Shown in pieces: positions 51,844-60,254 of a DNA stretch of 64,000 bases. The notes beneath the pieces were generated by a model. That model searched no databases. It was not told where the DNA came from and saw only the letters and a program-made list of their open reading frames with translations. Positions within the stretch are counted from its first letter, which is position 1; the number at the start of each line of letters is the position of its first letter. The translations under genes were made by a program, and so were the position numbers. The stretch comes from JBCDJI01 sp964351865 (GTDB lineage: Bacteria; Verrucomicrobiota; Verrucomicrobiia; Methylacidiphilales; JBCBYL01), in NCBI GenBank assembly GCA_964351865.1, contig CAYGPJ010000002.1, positions 85,327 through 149,326 on the forward strand, in the 5' to 3' direction.

Positions 51844-52869
51844 ATGAAAATAGCTCTCGATGCGATGGGAGGAGATTTTGCCCCGGCACGCCCCGTGGCA
51901 GCCGCGGTTGATGCCCTCAAGCGCTTCTCATCTATTTCTACCATTTATTTGGTAGGACACGAAGATCGTATCAACGAAGAGCTGACACGTCTCGGCGTCA
52001 AAACGAACGAGCGGCTCAAAATTCATCACTGCACCCAAGTCATCGAAATGGGGGAAGGCGCGGTCGAAGGAGTGCGCCGTAAGCGCGACAACTCTATCAA
52101 CCGTTCCATCGAACTGGTCAAGGACGGCCTGGCGGATGCCGTGATCTCCGCCGGTCACACGGGAGCCATGGTGGCAGCTTCAACCATCAAACTCCGCACC
52201 CTGCCCGGCATCGGTCGGGCCGGTATCGCGGCGATCATGCCGACCGAATTCAATCGCTTCGTGTTAATGGATGCCGGCGCCAACATTGATGCGGAACCAG
52301 ACAACCTGGTGGAATACGGTATCATGGGCAGCGTTTTCTCCAGTCACGTATTGGGCTTCGAAAATCCCAAAGTCGGCCTGATGAGTGTCGGCACTGAAGA
52401 ATCCAAAGGCAACGAAATCACCAAGAAAGCGTATAAGCTGTTGACGGATGCTCCGGTTAATTTTGTCGGTAACGTCGAAGGTCATGACCTGTATGAACGT
52501 CCGGTAGAGGTGGTGGTCTGTGAAGGTTTTGTGGGGAACGTCATTCTAAAAACCAGTGAAAGTCTGGCCAACGCCATTTTCTCATGGCTCAAGCGGGAAA
52601 TTAAATCTAATCCCCTGCGCCTGCTGGGCGCCATTCTCGCCAAGGGGGCTTTTGCTTCGATCAAGAAACGCACTAGCTATGAAGAAATCGGCGGTTGCTT
52701 ACTGCTGGGAGTCAACGGCATCTGTGTCATCGCCCACGGCTCGTCTTCGGTTAAAGCTCTCACCAATGCTATCGGGGCCGGCGTTCATGCGGTGGAGACC
52801 AACGTCAATCAAGACATCCTGGCTGCCATGGAGAAATTCAAGCAAACGCTGCAGGAGCAAACCTCATGA
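51844..52869 (+). CDS. plsX: Phosphate acyltransferase PlsX
   Basis: 341 residues beginning MKIALDAMGGDFAPARPVAA. It has HTGAMVAAS, MDAGANIDAEPDNLVEYG and an N-rich C-terminal fold. It makes acyl-phosphate from acyl-ACP for PlsY, starting phospholipid synthesis. The stop overlaps fabH in ATGA. Confidence 0.97.
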   Translation: MKIALDAMGGDFAPARPVAAAVDALKRFSSISTIYLVGHEDRINEELTRLGVKTNERLKIHHCTQVIEMGEGAVEGVRRKRDNSINRSIELVKDGLADAVISAGHTGAMVAASTIKLRTLPGIGRAGIAAIMPTEFNRFVLMDAGANIDAEPDNLVEYGIMGSVFSSHVLGFENPKVGLMSVGTEESKGNEITKKAYKLLTDAPVNFVGNVEGHDLYERPVEVVVCEGFVGNVILKTSESLANAIFSWLKREIKSNPLRLLGAILAKGAFASIKKRTSYEEIGGCLLLGVNGICVIAHGSSSVKALTNAIGAGVHAVETNVNQDILAAMEKFKQTLQEQTS

Positions 52870-53831
52870 AAGTAATCGGCACGGGGAAATATCTTCCTGA
52901 AAAAGTTCTGACCAATGCTGAAATCGAACAGATGGTTGAAACCAGTGATGAATGGATCGTCTCCCGCACCGGCATCAAAGAACGCCGTGTCGCTGCCGAG
53001 CACGAATGCAGCTCGTCGATGGGGGCCGCAGCGGCCCGCCAGGCGCTGGCCGAAGCCGGACTCGAGGCCTCGCAACTCGACCTGATCCTGGTGGCCACCG
53101 TCACTCCAGACGCGATCTTCCCCTCGACCGCCTGTTATATACAAAACGAACTCGGCGCCAAGAATGCTGCGGCCTTTGATATTCAAGCCGCTTGCTCCGG
53201 ATTCCTTTACGCACTGGTGACTGCCGAGCAATTCCTCCAGAGCGGTAAATATAAAAATATCCTGGTGGTGGGCTCCGAAAAGCTCTCTTCTGTTGTCGAC
53301 TGGACCGACCGCAATACCTGTGTGTTATTTGGCGACGGTGCAGGAGCCGCAATCGTTCAGCCTAGTGAAGGCCCTTCTAAACTGTTATCGTATAACCTCG
53401 GAGCATCCGGAGCCCAACACAGCATTCTGTACCTGCTCAATGGCAACACCTGCGGCCCCCGCAATGCCGACAAGGCAGGACCCCATTACATGGTCATGGA
53501 AGGTCAGGATGTATTTAAAAAAGCAGTCACTGCCATGTGCCGTTCTGCGATGAACGTCATGAAGGAAGCCGGCATCACGGCAGAAGAACTGACTTGCGTG
53601 ATTCCCCATCAGGCCAACATACGTATCATTGATGCCATCGCAGACCGACTGCATGTCCCCGCTGAGAAACGTTTCATCAACGTACACAAATACGGTAACA
53701 TTTCTTCTGCCTGTATTCCCGTGGCACTCTGTGAAGCCAGAGAGCACTACGGCTTCAAAGCCGGCGACAAAATTCTGTTAGTCGCTTTCGGCGGCGGCCT
53801 GACCTGGGCCTCCGCTGTCCTGGAATGGTAA
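52866..53831 (+). CDS. fabH: 3-oxoacyl-[acyl-carrier-protein] synthase III
   Basis: 321 residues. The catalytic triad is visible: Cys in DIQAACSGFLYAL, His in VIPHQANIRII and Asn in NVHKYGNISSAC. The end FGGGLTWASAVLEW is typical. It condenses acetyl-CoA with malonyl-ACP to start fatty-acid synthesis in the cytoplasm. It overlaps plsX by four bases. Confidence 0.97.
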   Translation: MKVIGTGKYLPEKVLTNAEIEQMVETSDEWIVSRTGIKERRVAAEHECSSSMGAAAARQALAEAGLEASQLDLILVATVTPDAIFPSTACYIQNELGAKNAAAFDIQAACSGFLYALVTAEQFLQSGKYKNILVVGSEKLSSVVDWTDRNTCVLFGDGAGAAIVQPSEGPSKLLSYNLGASGAQHSILYLLNGNTCGPRNADKAGPHYMVMEGQDVFKKAVTAMCRSAMNVMKEAGITAEELTCVIPHQANIRIIDAIADRLHVPAEKRFINVHKYGNISSACIPVALCEAREHYGFKAGDKILLVAFGGGLTWASAVLEW

Positions 53832-53928
53832 AGTAAAAGGGACCGCACATCCTTTTCGCGGTCGAGCTATCAACCAACAACCAAAAAGTACAGCCTCCTA
53901 AGAGCAATCCCGAGTTAAGTATTAACTC

Positions 53929-54149
53929 TCCGGCAACTGCCCATACACATCAACATAAAGAATCTTAGACTTCGTCACCCACGGACAGAACTCCGTGCGA
54001 TTGGTCTTGTGATCAGGGAGCGCGGGCATCTTGCCCGCAGGCCTAAGGTATGTGAAAGAAGCACCTTATCCATAGAACTGCGTCCCGATCACACAGAGTA
54101 TCGGGAGGCTTCCCCTGATCCCGTCATATCTCGCGACTTGAACTACTAG
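53929..54149. repeat. Composite element ending in CTACTAG
   Basis: The left end (53929-53959) matches the MITE-like terminal repeat of 15382. Inside are GCGGGCA/TGCCCGC (54022-54038) and TCCCGAT/ATCGGGA (54083-54106) hairpins. The right end CCCGTC...CTACTAG (54143-54149) supplies the TAG stop of the DUF151 gene. The 314 bases between fabH and that gene hold a further small GACCGC/GCGGTC hairpin at 53841-53863. Confidence 0.6.
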
Positions 54150-54628
54150 CTCGACTCATCCGAAAAATCTTCGGCATCGTCGGAATCTTCCATCTTGTCC
54201 TTCATTTCCTGCAAGACAGATGAAATATCGGTGACCTTGTTCCAGACTTTAGGGGAGACATAAATCGGCTGTTTTTCTTCCAGCGCAATGGCCAGGCAAT
54301 CGCTGGGCCGGGCATCTATTTCGGTAATTTTTTTATGGATTTCATTCTCCGCTTTCAACGTCAGGCGCGCGAAGTAGGTATCATTGCGCAAATCATTGAT
54401 CACGATGCGCTGGACTGAAATATTGAAGGATTTGAAAATCAGATCGATCAGATCGTGAGTCAGCGGACGCTCGCGTTTCTGTCCACGCAACAGCATGGCG
54501 ATACTTGCTCCGACTCCGTGATCCACATGAATGCTGAAGGCCTTATCCTCATTACCTAGAAAAACGGCGACGCCGGTGTTTGACGGGAATAATCCGAGGA
54601 TATTAATTTCGATGAGATCGTCCGCCAT
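54146..54628 (-). CDS. Bifunctional nuclease (DUF151) domain protein
   Basis: 160 residues. The DUF151 domain spans about residues 5-135 (FPSNTGVAVFLGNEDKAFSIHVDHGVGASIAML...IDARPSDCLAIALEEKQPIYVS), with the ITEIDARPSDCLAIA block as its hallmark. Plant and bacterial members degrade DNA and RNA; their in vivo job in bacteria is unsettled. The tail (KMEDSDDAEDFSDESS) is acidic. Its TAG stop lies in the border of a repeat element. It is transcribed away from speA. Confidence 0.85.
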   Translation of the reverse strand: MADDLIEINILGLFPSNTGVAVFLGNEDKAFSIHVDHGVGASIAMLLRGQKRERPLTHDLIDLIFKSFNISVQRIVINDLRNDTYFARLTLKAENEIHKKITEIDARPSDCLAIALEEKQPIYVSPKVWNKVTDISSVLQEMKDKMEDSDDAEDFSDESS

Positions 54629-54756
54629 GTCCTGACTGTAACCTCCCCCCGCAAAGACGGCAAGTGCCCTTGTCTTGGAATTTTGTCAGCGGATATTTTT
54701 AGCCGACTCAAGATTCTACTGTTGCCATCCGATACTGTGAAACTAATTTCTAAAAC

Positions 54757-56667
54757 ATGTCAAAACCGCCCTCCCCTTGGAGCATAGAAGATGCCCATGA
54801 AACTTATCTGATTGATCGTTGGGGCTCTGGATATTTTTCGGCAGATGATCAGGGACGACTGGTCGCTACCCCCCTACAGGAAAACGGCCCACCTATTCCG
54901 CTGCAGGATGTGATTTCAGAAGCGCTGCAGCGCGGAGTGAAAGCCCCTTTTGTGGTTCGCTTTCAGGACATTCTGCGACATCGGGTTCAGTCAATCAATG
55001 AGTGCTTCGGGCAAGCAATCCTCGAACAGGAGTATCAGGGGCGCTACCGCGGGGTTTTTCCCATCAAGGTCAATCACATGCGTGAAGTGGTGGAAGAAAT
55101 TATGGATGCCGGTTCGGTTTATCACTTCGGGCTCGAGGTTGGCAGTAAGCCCGAACTCGTCGCGGGTCTCGCTATCCACGAAGATAACGACAGCCTGCTG
55201 ATCTGTAATGGCTATAAAGATGAAGAGTTTATCAAACTGGCGCTCAATGGCACCCTGCTCGGGAAAAAAGTGATTCTGGTGGTGGAGAAGCTTGAGGAAC
55301 TGGCGCGTATTCTAAACGTCTCAGAAAATTATGGTGTGCTGCCCGGCATCGGTATTCGCATCCGCCTCAATACCAAAGGCGAAGGCAAATGGGCTCTCTC
55401 CGGAGGCGACGACTCCAAATTCGGTCTCAACACGGCAGAGCTGCTGGAAGCCACCCAATTACTTAAAAAAGCGGGCAGGGAAGATTGCCTGCAACTGCTG
55501 CACTTCCACGTTGGCTCTCAAATATCTAACATTGCAACGGTCGGACAAGCCGTTCGGGAAATCTCACGTTACTACTGCAAATTAAAGAAAATGGGATTCG
55601 GGCTGAACTATATCGATATCGGTGGGGGTCTGGCGGTAGATTACGACGGCTCCCGGTCCGCGACTGACAGTTCTATGAACTACACCATCGGGGAATATGC
55701 CCGTATGGTCGTCAACACCATTCAGGATGTCTGCCGGGAAGAATCCGTCACCCATCCGGATATTGTCAGTGAAAGCGGACGTGCCATCGTCGCCCATCAC
55801 TCAGTCCTGATCATGGAAACTTTCGGCTCCGTCAGCAAGAGCCGTTATGCAGCACTGAAGGTGGAAGCGAAGGATCATAAACTGGTGCACGACATCGCGG
55901 AGGTAGCCGCTAACTTGGCAACCAGCAACCGTCGCGAATCCCTGCATGAAGCCAATCGGATCAAGGAAGAAGTCTCATCCCGCTTTGAACTCGGAATTCT
56001 GGAATTGGAAGACAAGGCCAAGGTCGAAACCTGGTACTGGTCGATCGCACAAAAAGTGGAAGCCATGTTTAAAGATGAAAACACCCCACTCGAACTCGGT
56101 GAATTGAGTAACCAACTGGGAGATCAATACCTGTGTAACTTCTCCATCTTTCAGTCACTGATCGACTACTGGGCGGTGGATCAGTTGTTTCCGATAGTAC
56201 CGCTGCAGCGACTGAACGAAAAACCGGAAAATGAGGCATCGCTGGTCGACATCACCTGTGATTCCGACGGCAAGATTAACCGCTTTGTCAGCGAAGGTCC
56301 GATCCGTCGCACCTTGCCATTACACCATCTGGACAGTTCACCGTATTATCTGGGAGTCTTTCTGGTCGGAGCCTATCAGGACGTCATGGGAGATATTCAT
56401 AATCTCTTCGGCCCGGTGCCTGAAACCCATATCTTTCTGGATGAAGACGAAACCTGTGGCTTCTATATCGAAGAAGTGATTGCCGGCCAGACCATCGAAG
56501 AGGTCCTCACGGATGTCCAATACGAACCGCGCCAGCTGACGCGACAACTCAAGAAACAAATCGATCTAGCCATCAAAAATGATCTGATTAAACCCAATAA
56601 AGGCATGAAAATGCTGGTGGAATATCAAGAGATTATGAAACGCCCGACTTATCTCACCCTGAGATAG
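54757..56667 (+). CDS. speA: Biosynthetic arginine decarboxylase
   Basis: 636 residues, the full length of SpeA. The PLP lysine is in GVFPIKVNHMREVVEEI near the start of the barrel, DIGGGLAVDYDGS binds PLP phosphate, and TCGFYIEEV near the end is the second active-site Cys. It makes agmatine from arginine on the way to putrescine; the Arg genes argF and argD and a spermidine-synthase-like gene are in the window. It lies apart from other polyamine genes. Confidence 0.96.
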   Translation: MSKPPSPWSIEDAHETYLIDRWGSGYFSADDQGRLVATPLQENGPPIPLQDVISEALQRGVKAPFVVRFQDILRHRVQSINECFGQAILEQEYQGRYRGVFPIKVNHMREVVEEIMDAGSVYHFGLEVGSKPELVAGLAIHEDNDSLLICNGYKDEEFIKLALNGTLLGKKVILVVEKLEELARILNVSENYGVLPGIGIRIRLNTKGEGKWALSGGDDSKFGLNTAELLEATQLLKKAGREDCLQLLHFHVGSQISNIATVGQAVREISRYYCKLKKMGFGLNYIDIGGGLAVDYDGSRSATDSSMNYTIGEYARMVVNTIQDVCREESVTHPDIVSESGRAIVAHHSVLIMETFGSVSKSRYAALKVEAKDHKLVHDIAEVAANLATSNRRESLHEANRIKEEVSSRFELGILELEDKAKVETWYWSIAQKVEAMFKDENTPLELGELSNQLGDQYLCNFSIFQSLIDYWAVDQLFPIVPLQRLNEKPENEASLVDITCDSDGKINRFVSEGPIRRTLPLHHLDSSPYYLGVFLVGAYQDVMGDIHNLFGPVPETHIFLDEDETCGFYIEEVIAGQTIEEVLTDVQYEPRQLTRQLKKQIDLAIKNDLIKPNKGMKMLVEYQEIMKRPTYLTLR

Positions 56668-56761
56668 ATGGTAACCGATATTCTCTACTGACACTTAAAT
56701 CACAATAAACACTTTTTTAAGTTGGCAAAGGTAGGGCGTTGGTCTAGAAAAGTCGGCTCTC

Positions 56762-57532
56762 ATGCCAAAGAAAAAGACAACGAAGAAGGTAGCCGCTAAG
56801 AAAAAAGCGGCTCCCAAGAAGGCGGTTACGAATAAGAAACCAGCCAAAAAAGCGGTGAAAAAAGCAGCTCCTGCCAAGAAAAAGGCTGCCAAAGCACCTA
56901 AGCAGAAGGCGGTTACGAAAAAAGCGGTTCCTAAGAAGGCAGCTAGCAACAAAGCAGCCGCAACCCCTGCTTCCAAGCCGAAACCGGGGCCCCGTTTCCC
57001 TATCGTTGGCAAAAAAGTTTCTTTTATCGAAATGGAGTTGAAAAATAACTCTAAGCCCAAAAAGCTGAGTAAATCTTTTCTGGGCAAGCAGGAAGCCAAG
57101 CTACGGGAACTGCAGGATCACATCCTGACTCAGATGCACGGAGTAGCTCAAGACAGCCTGCGCCAAAAGTCTGACTCGGCGGGATCCGCCTTCGGAATGC
57201 ACCAGGCAGATGCCGGCAGTGACGCTTACGAAAAAGATTTTGCCTTGAGCCTGCTCTCACAGGAACAGGACGCCCTCTACGAAGTAGAACAGGCCATCAA
57301 GCGCATTGAAACCGGAACCTACGGTGTGTGTGAAATGTCAGGAGAACAAATTCCTGCCACGCGCCTGGAAGCGATTCCTTACGCCCGATTTACCGCCACC
57401 TGTCAGGAACAGATGGAAAAAGAAATGAAGAACAAAGGACGCTGGGAAGCCAACGCCCAATTGATGAATTCCTCGGATAAAATCTTTGAAGATTCCGACA
57501 ATTCAGATGATGATGGAAATACTAAGGACTAA
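56762..57532 (+). CDS. DksA/TraR-like protein with histone H1-like N-terminal tail
   Basis: 256 residues. The first about 75 are almost all Lys, Ala, Pro and Val in repeats such as KKAVTNKKPAKKAVKKAAP, a histone H1-like tail that would bind DNA or RNA. The remainder has a coiled-coil part and a C-terminal DksA-type domain (TYGVCEMSGEQIPATRLEAIPYARFTATCQ). The four-Cys zinc finger is reduced to Cys, Ser, Cys, so zinc may not bind. DksA-like proteins act on RNA polymerase's secondary channel. It precedes rpsR by 6 bases, suggesting ties to translation genes. Confidence 0.8.
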   Translation: MPKKKTTKKVAAKKKAAPKKAVTNKKPAKKAVKKAAPAKKKAAKAPKQKAVTKKAVPKKAASNKAAATPASKPKPGPRFPIVGKKVSFIEMELKNNSKPKKLSKSFLGKQEAKLRELQDHILTQMHGVAQDSLRQKSDSAGSAFGMHQADAGSDAYEKDFALSLLSQEQDALYEVEQAIKRIETGTYGVCEMSGEQIPATRLEAIPYARFTATCQEQMEKEMKNKGRWEANAQLMNSSDKIFEDSDNSDDDGNTKD

Positions 57533-57538
57533 ACGATC

Positions 57539-57775
57539 ATGGGAAAACAAATAAAGAAAAACGCACGGCCAAAAAGACGCAATCGTACGGCCTCCAGACG
57601 CCGCATCGACGTCAGCACTGAAGCACTGGATTTACATAACCCGGACATGCTCAAAAAATTTGTCACTGAAAAGGGAAAAATCATCCCTCGCCGTGTCACT
57701 GGCATGCCCGCTAAACTACACCGCAAACTTACTCGGGAAATCAAACGCGCCCGTAACGTTCTGCTCATTAAATAA
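57539..57775 (+). CDS. rpsR: 30S ribosomal protein S18
   Basis: 78 residues with the S18 core IDVSTEALDLHNPDMLKKFVTEKGKIIPRRVTGMPAKLHRKLTREIKRARNVLLI. The N-terminus is basic. Here it is not next to rpsF/ssb as in many bacteria, but follows the DksA-like gene and precedes rpmB by 19 bases. Confidence 0.95.
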   Translation: MGKQIKKNARPKRRNRTASRRRIDVSTEALDLHNPDMLKKFVTEKGKIIPRRVTGMPAKLHRKLTREIKRARNVLLIK

Positions 57776-57794
57776 GCAATAAGGAATCATTACT

Positions 57795-58058
57795 ATGGCA
57801 CGCACATGCGATATCTCTAAAGCAAAGCCCACACGTGGCCGCCGCATCAACCGAAGTGGTAAAGCCAAGAAGCTGGGTGGAATCGGGACTCACGTGACCT
57901 CGAATACCCCTCGAGTCATTCTGCCAAATCTTCGCACCAAGAAGATCTGGGTTCCGGAACTTAACCGCCACATTTCAGTCAAAGTCACCGCCCGCGTTCT
58001 CAAGTCTATCGACAAGAACGGCGCTTATGTGACCCTCAAAAAGGCAGGACTGGTTTAA
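57795..58058 (+). CDS. rpmB: 50S ribosomal protein L28
   Basis: 87 residues, beginning ARTCDISKAKPTRGRRINRSGKAKKLGGIGTHVTSNTPR and ending KAGLV. Only one Cys, so it is not the zinc-ribbon form. An intrinsic terminator follows 50 bases later. Confidence 0.94.
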   Translation: MARTCDISKAKPTRGRRINRSGKAKKLGGIGTHVTSNTPRVILPNLRTKKIWVPELNRHISVKVTARVLKSIDKNGAYVTLKKAGLV

Positions 58059-58107
58059 GCTGCGGTTCCAAGAAAGGCGAAATCCACCGATTTCTCCTCA
58101 TTCTTTC

Positions 58108-58156
58108 AAAACGCCCCCTACTGGAGATCATTGATCACACCTCAGGGGGCGTTTTC
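58108..58156 (+). terminator. Intrinsic terminator after rpmB
   Basis: AAAACGCCCCCT and AGGGGGCGTTTT pair perfectly around a loop of about 25 bases and end in T bases. It closes the dksA-like/rpsR/rpmB unit and lies just before the next start codon. Confidence 0.85.
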
Positions 58157-58161
58157 TGTTT

Positions 58162-58779
58162 ATGGTCACCCCCCCCGCCACTTCCCCTTCAGCCTTTATA
58201 CTGCACGAGAATTCGATGGAGCAGTTGGAGCTCTGGCTGGATCTGCAGGCGGCTATCCCGGACAACCAATCCGCTTATACTTACTTCCTGCATGACAGCG
58301 TGATGCTGCTGGATCTTTTGCGCGATCAAGGCTTTACCCGCTTACCACAATCTCACCTGATGGCCTGCAGCCTGGCACTTAGAGAGCATGCCGTCACGCC
58401 AGCAGACTACGTCTTGCCCTCGGGTCTACCCAGCCTGGGCCGCATGCTGGTATCCTGCTCACCAATCCACCATTTTTCCCACCACTACCCCAAAAGTATC
58501 TCCGAGTCGTTAGCCTGCCCTGCTAATCTGGAAACAACACATCATCTTCACCTTCAGTTAACCCCAAGCGCGAACAGTATCCCCTTGCTCACCGAAGCTC
58601 TGCGCATCGTTTACGGCATCGCCCAGCAAACCGAAATCCAAATCACGCTCGGAATGAATCCGGGGCAAGAAACCGTATTGCGGGAAGATCCTTTGTGTGG
58701 AACTCGACTCAGAGAACTTGTCAGCATGGGACGATTCTGCTCGAATCCTCCGGAACAAGCACACATCATCAATTTCTAA
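58162..58779 (+). CDS. Hypothetical protein upstream of mpl
   Basis: 205 residues, many His, Leu and Ser, beginning MVTPPATSPSAFILHENSMEQL, no signal peptide or membrane helix. The segment SAYTYFLHDSVMLLDLLRDQGFTRLPQSHLMACSLALREHAVTP suggests an alpha/beta fold. It is coupled to mpl (2-base gap), so it may share a role in peptidoglycan recycling or be a bystander. I do not recognise a family. Start possibly at 58216 (MEQLELWLDLQA). Confidence 0.65.
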   Translation: MVTPPATSPSAFILHENSMEQLELWLDLQAAIPDNQSAYTYFLHDSVMLLDLLRDQGFTRLPQSHLMACSLALREHAVTPADYVLPSGLPSLGRMLVSCSPIHHFSHHYPKSISESLACPANLETTHHLHLQLTPSANSIPLLTEALRIVYGIAQQTEIQITLGMNPGQETVLREDPLCGTRLRELVSMGRFCSNPPEQAHIINF

Positions 58780-58781
58780 TC

Positions 58782-60185
58782 ATGAATTCATCTCTGCTTG
58801 GTTCCATCCACCATATCCATTTCATCGGCATCTGCGGCACCGCCATGGGCTCGGTAGCCGCCATGTTGAAAGATCAGGGATACGAGGTCACCGGATCAGA
58901 TCAATCCGTCTACCCTCCCATGTCCACCTTTCTGGAAAATAAAGGCATCAAAATCATGGAAGGATTTTCGCCAGAGCATCTGGATCCCGCTCCCGACTTG
59001 GTGGTCACCGGAAATGCCATTTCTCGCGGTAACGAAGAACTGGAAGCGGTGATGGACCAGCGCTTGTTTTATCTCAGCCTGCCCGAAACCCTGAAGTTTT
59101 TCTTCCTTAAGGATTCCCATAACCTGGTGGTATCCGGCACACACGGCAAGACCACCACGACCTCGATGCTGGCTTGGATCTTTGATGCCTGTGGTAAAAA
59201 TCCGAGTTACATGATCGGTGGCATCCCCGGCAACTTTACCGAGGGCTGTCGCCACACGGGCGGCGACTACTGGATCCTGGAAGGAGATGAATACGACACC
59301 GCTTTCTTCGACAAGCGTAGTAAATTCCTGCATTACCTGCCGGAGTTACTGATTATCAATAATCTCGAATTCGACCACGCCGATATTTTCAACTCACTGG
59401 AAGACATTAAGCTGTCTTTTTCACGGCTGGTCAAAATTGTGCCCAGATCCGGTATGATTCTGGTCAATGCGGATGATCCCGTCGCCGTCGAAGTCACGCG
59501 AGAGGCGCACAGTGCTATCCTGGAAATCGGATTCTCCGAAAATGCCGGCATCCGCATCACCGATCTGGAAACGGATCCCACCGGCACCTCCTTCACCATG
59601 ATCGACCATCGGTTTCATTTGCCTATGTTCGGCCGACACAACGTGCATAACGCCGCGATGGTGATTACGGCGGCCCACAATTATCACATCCCGCTGCAAG
59701 AAATCGAAAAAGCTTTGAGAAGCTTCAAGGGCATCAAGCGCAGGATGGAAGTGCGCGCCGAAATCAATGGCATTACGGTAATCGATGACTTTGCCCACCA
59801 CCCTACCGCAATTCGTGAAACGATTGACGCGCTCAAAAGTCGCTATCCGGGGCGTTGCCTGTGGATTCTGTTCGAACCGCGTTCTAATACTACCCGCCGC
59901 AATACCTTTCAGGACAGCTTACCCGAATCACTCAAGGGTGCCGATCATGTGGTGCTGACTCAAATCGCCCGCGCCGATCAACTCAAAGCTGAAGAGCGGT
60001 TGGATACTGAAAAAGTAATCGCCACCCTGAATAAACTGGGAACCAAAGCTGAGTTGATTCCGGATCCCTCTGCCGTCGCGGCCACGATCGGCAAAGAACT
60101 ACAGGCAGGTGATGTGGTCGCCTTCTTCAGTAACGGCAGCTTTGGCGGAGCGATTGAAGCACTGATCGAGCAACTGGAGGAGTAG
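58782..60185 (+). CDS. mpl: UDP-N-acetylmuramate:L-alanyl-gamma-D-glutamyl-meso-diaminopimelate ligase
   Basis: From the ATG at 58782 the protein has 467 residues. It has the Mur-ligase P-loop VSGTHGKTTTTSML and starts HHIHFIGICGTAMGSVAAMLKDQGYEVTGSD. The Mpl-type VIDDFAHHPTAIRETI and EPRSNTTRRNTFQDSLPES blocks follow. Mpl reattaches recycled tripeptide to UDP-MurNAc in the cytoplasm. Finding it implies a peptidoglycan with meso-DAP and active recycling. It converges on ispH with a TGTAGG element between. Confidence 0.95.
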   Translation: MNSSLLGSIHHIHFIGICGTAMGSVAAMLKDQGYEVTGSDQSVYPPMSTFLENKGIKIMEGFSPEHLDPAPDLVVTGNAISRGNEELEAVMDQRLFYLSLPETLKFFFLKDSHNLVVSGTHGKTTTTSMLAWIFDACGKNPSYMIGGIPGNFTEGCRHTGGDYWILEGDEYDTAFFDKRSKFLHYLPELLIINNLEFDHADIFNSLEDIKLSFSRLVKIVPRSGMILVNADDPVAVEVTREAHSAILEIGFSENAGIRITDLETDPTGTSFTMIDHRFHLPMFGRHNVHNAAMVITAAHNYHIPLQEIEKALRSFKGIKRRMEVRAEINGITVIDDFAHHPTAIRETIDALKSRYPGRCLWILFEPRSNTTRRNTFQDSLPESLKGADHVVLTQIARADQLKAEERLDTEKVIATLNKLGTKAELIPDPSAVAATIGKELQAGDVVAFFSNGSFGGAIEALIEQLEE

Positions 60186-60188
60186 CCC

Positions 60189-60249
60189 TGTAGGCCGAGA
60201 TGGTATCTCGGCATTAACCATACCCGCCGAGATACCATCTCGGCCTACA
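60189..60249. repeat. TGTAGG core between convergent mpl and ispH
   Basis: It runs from TGTAGG at 60189 to CCTACA at 60249. The left hairpin is CCGAGAT/ATCTCGG, the right one CCGAGAT/ATCTCGG, with TGG-type loops (GAGATGGTATCTC, GAGATACCATCTC). It fills the 69-base gap exactly, so it is placed to be a two-way terminator. Confidence 0.8.
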
Positions 60250-60254
60250 CCTTA

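Noticed and set aside
53841..53863. GACCGC/GCGGTC hairpin after fabH as a terminator
   Set aside because: No T-run follows it; it is placed near the end of the operon but cannot be called an intrinsic terminator.
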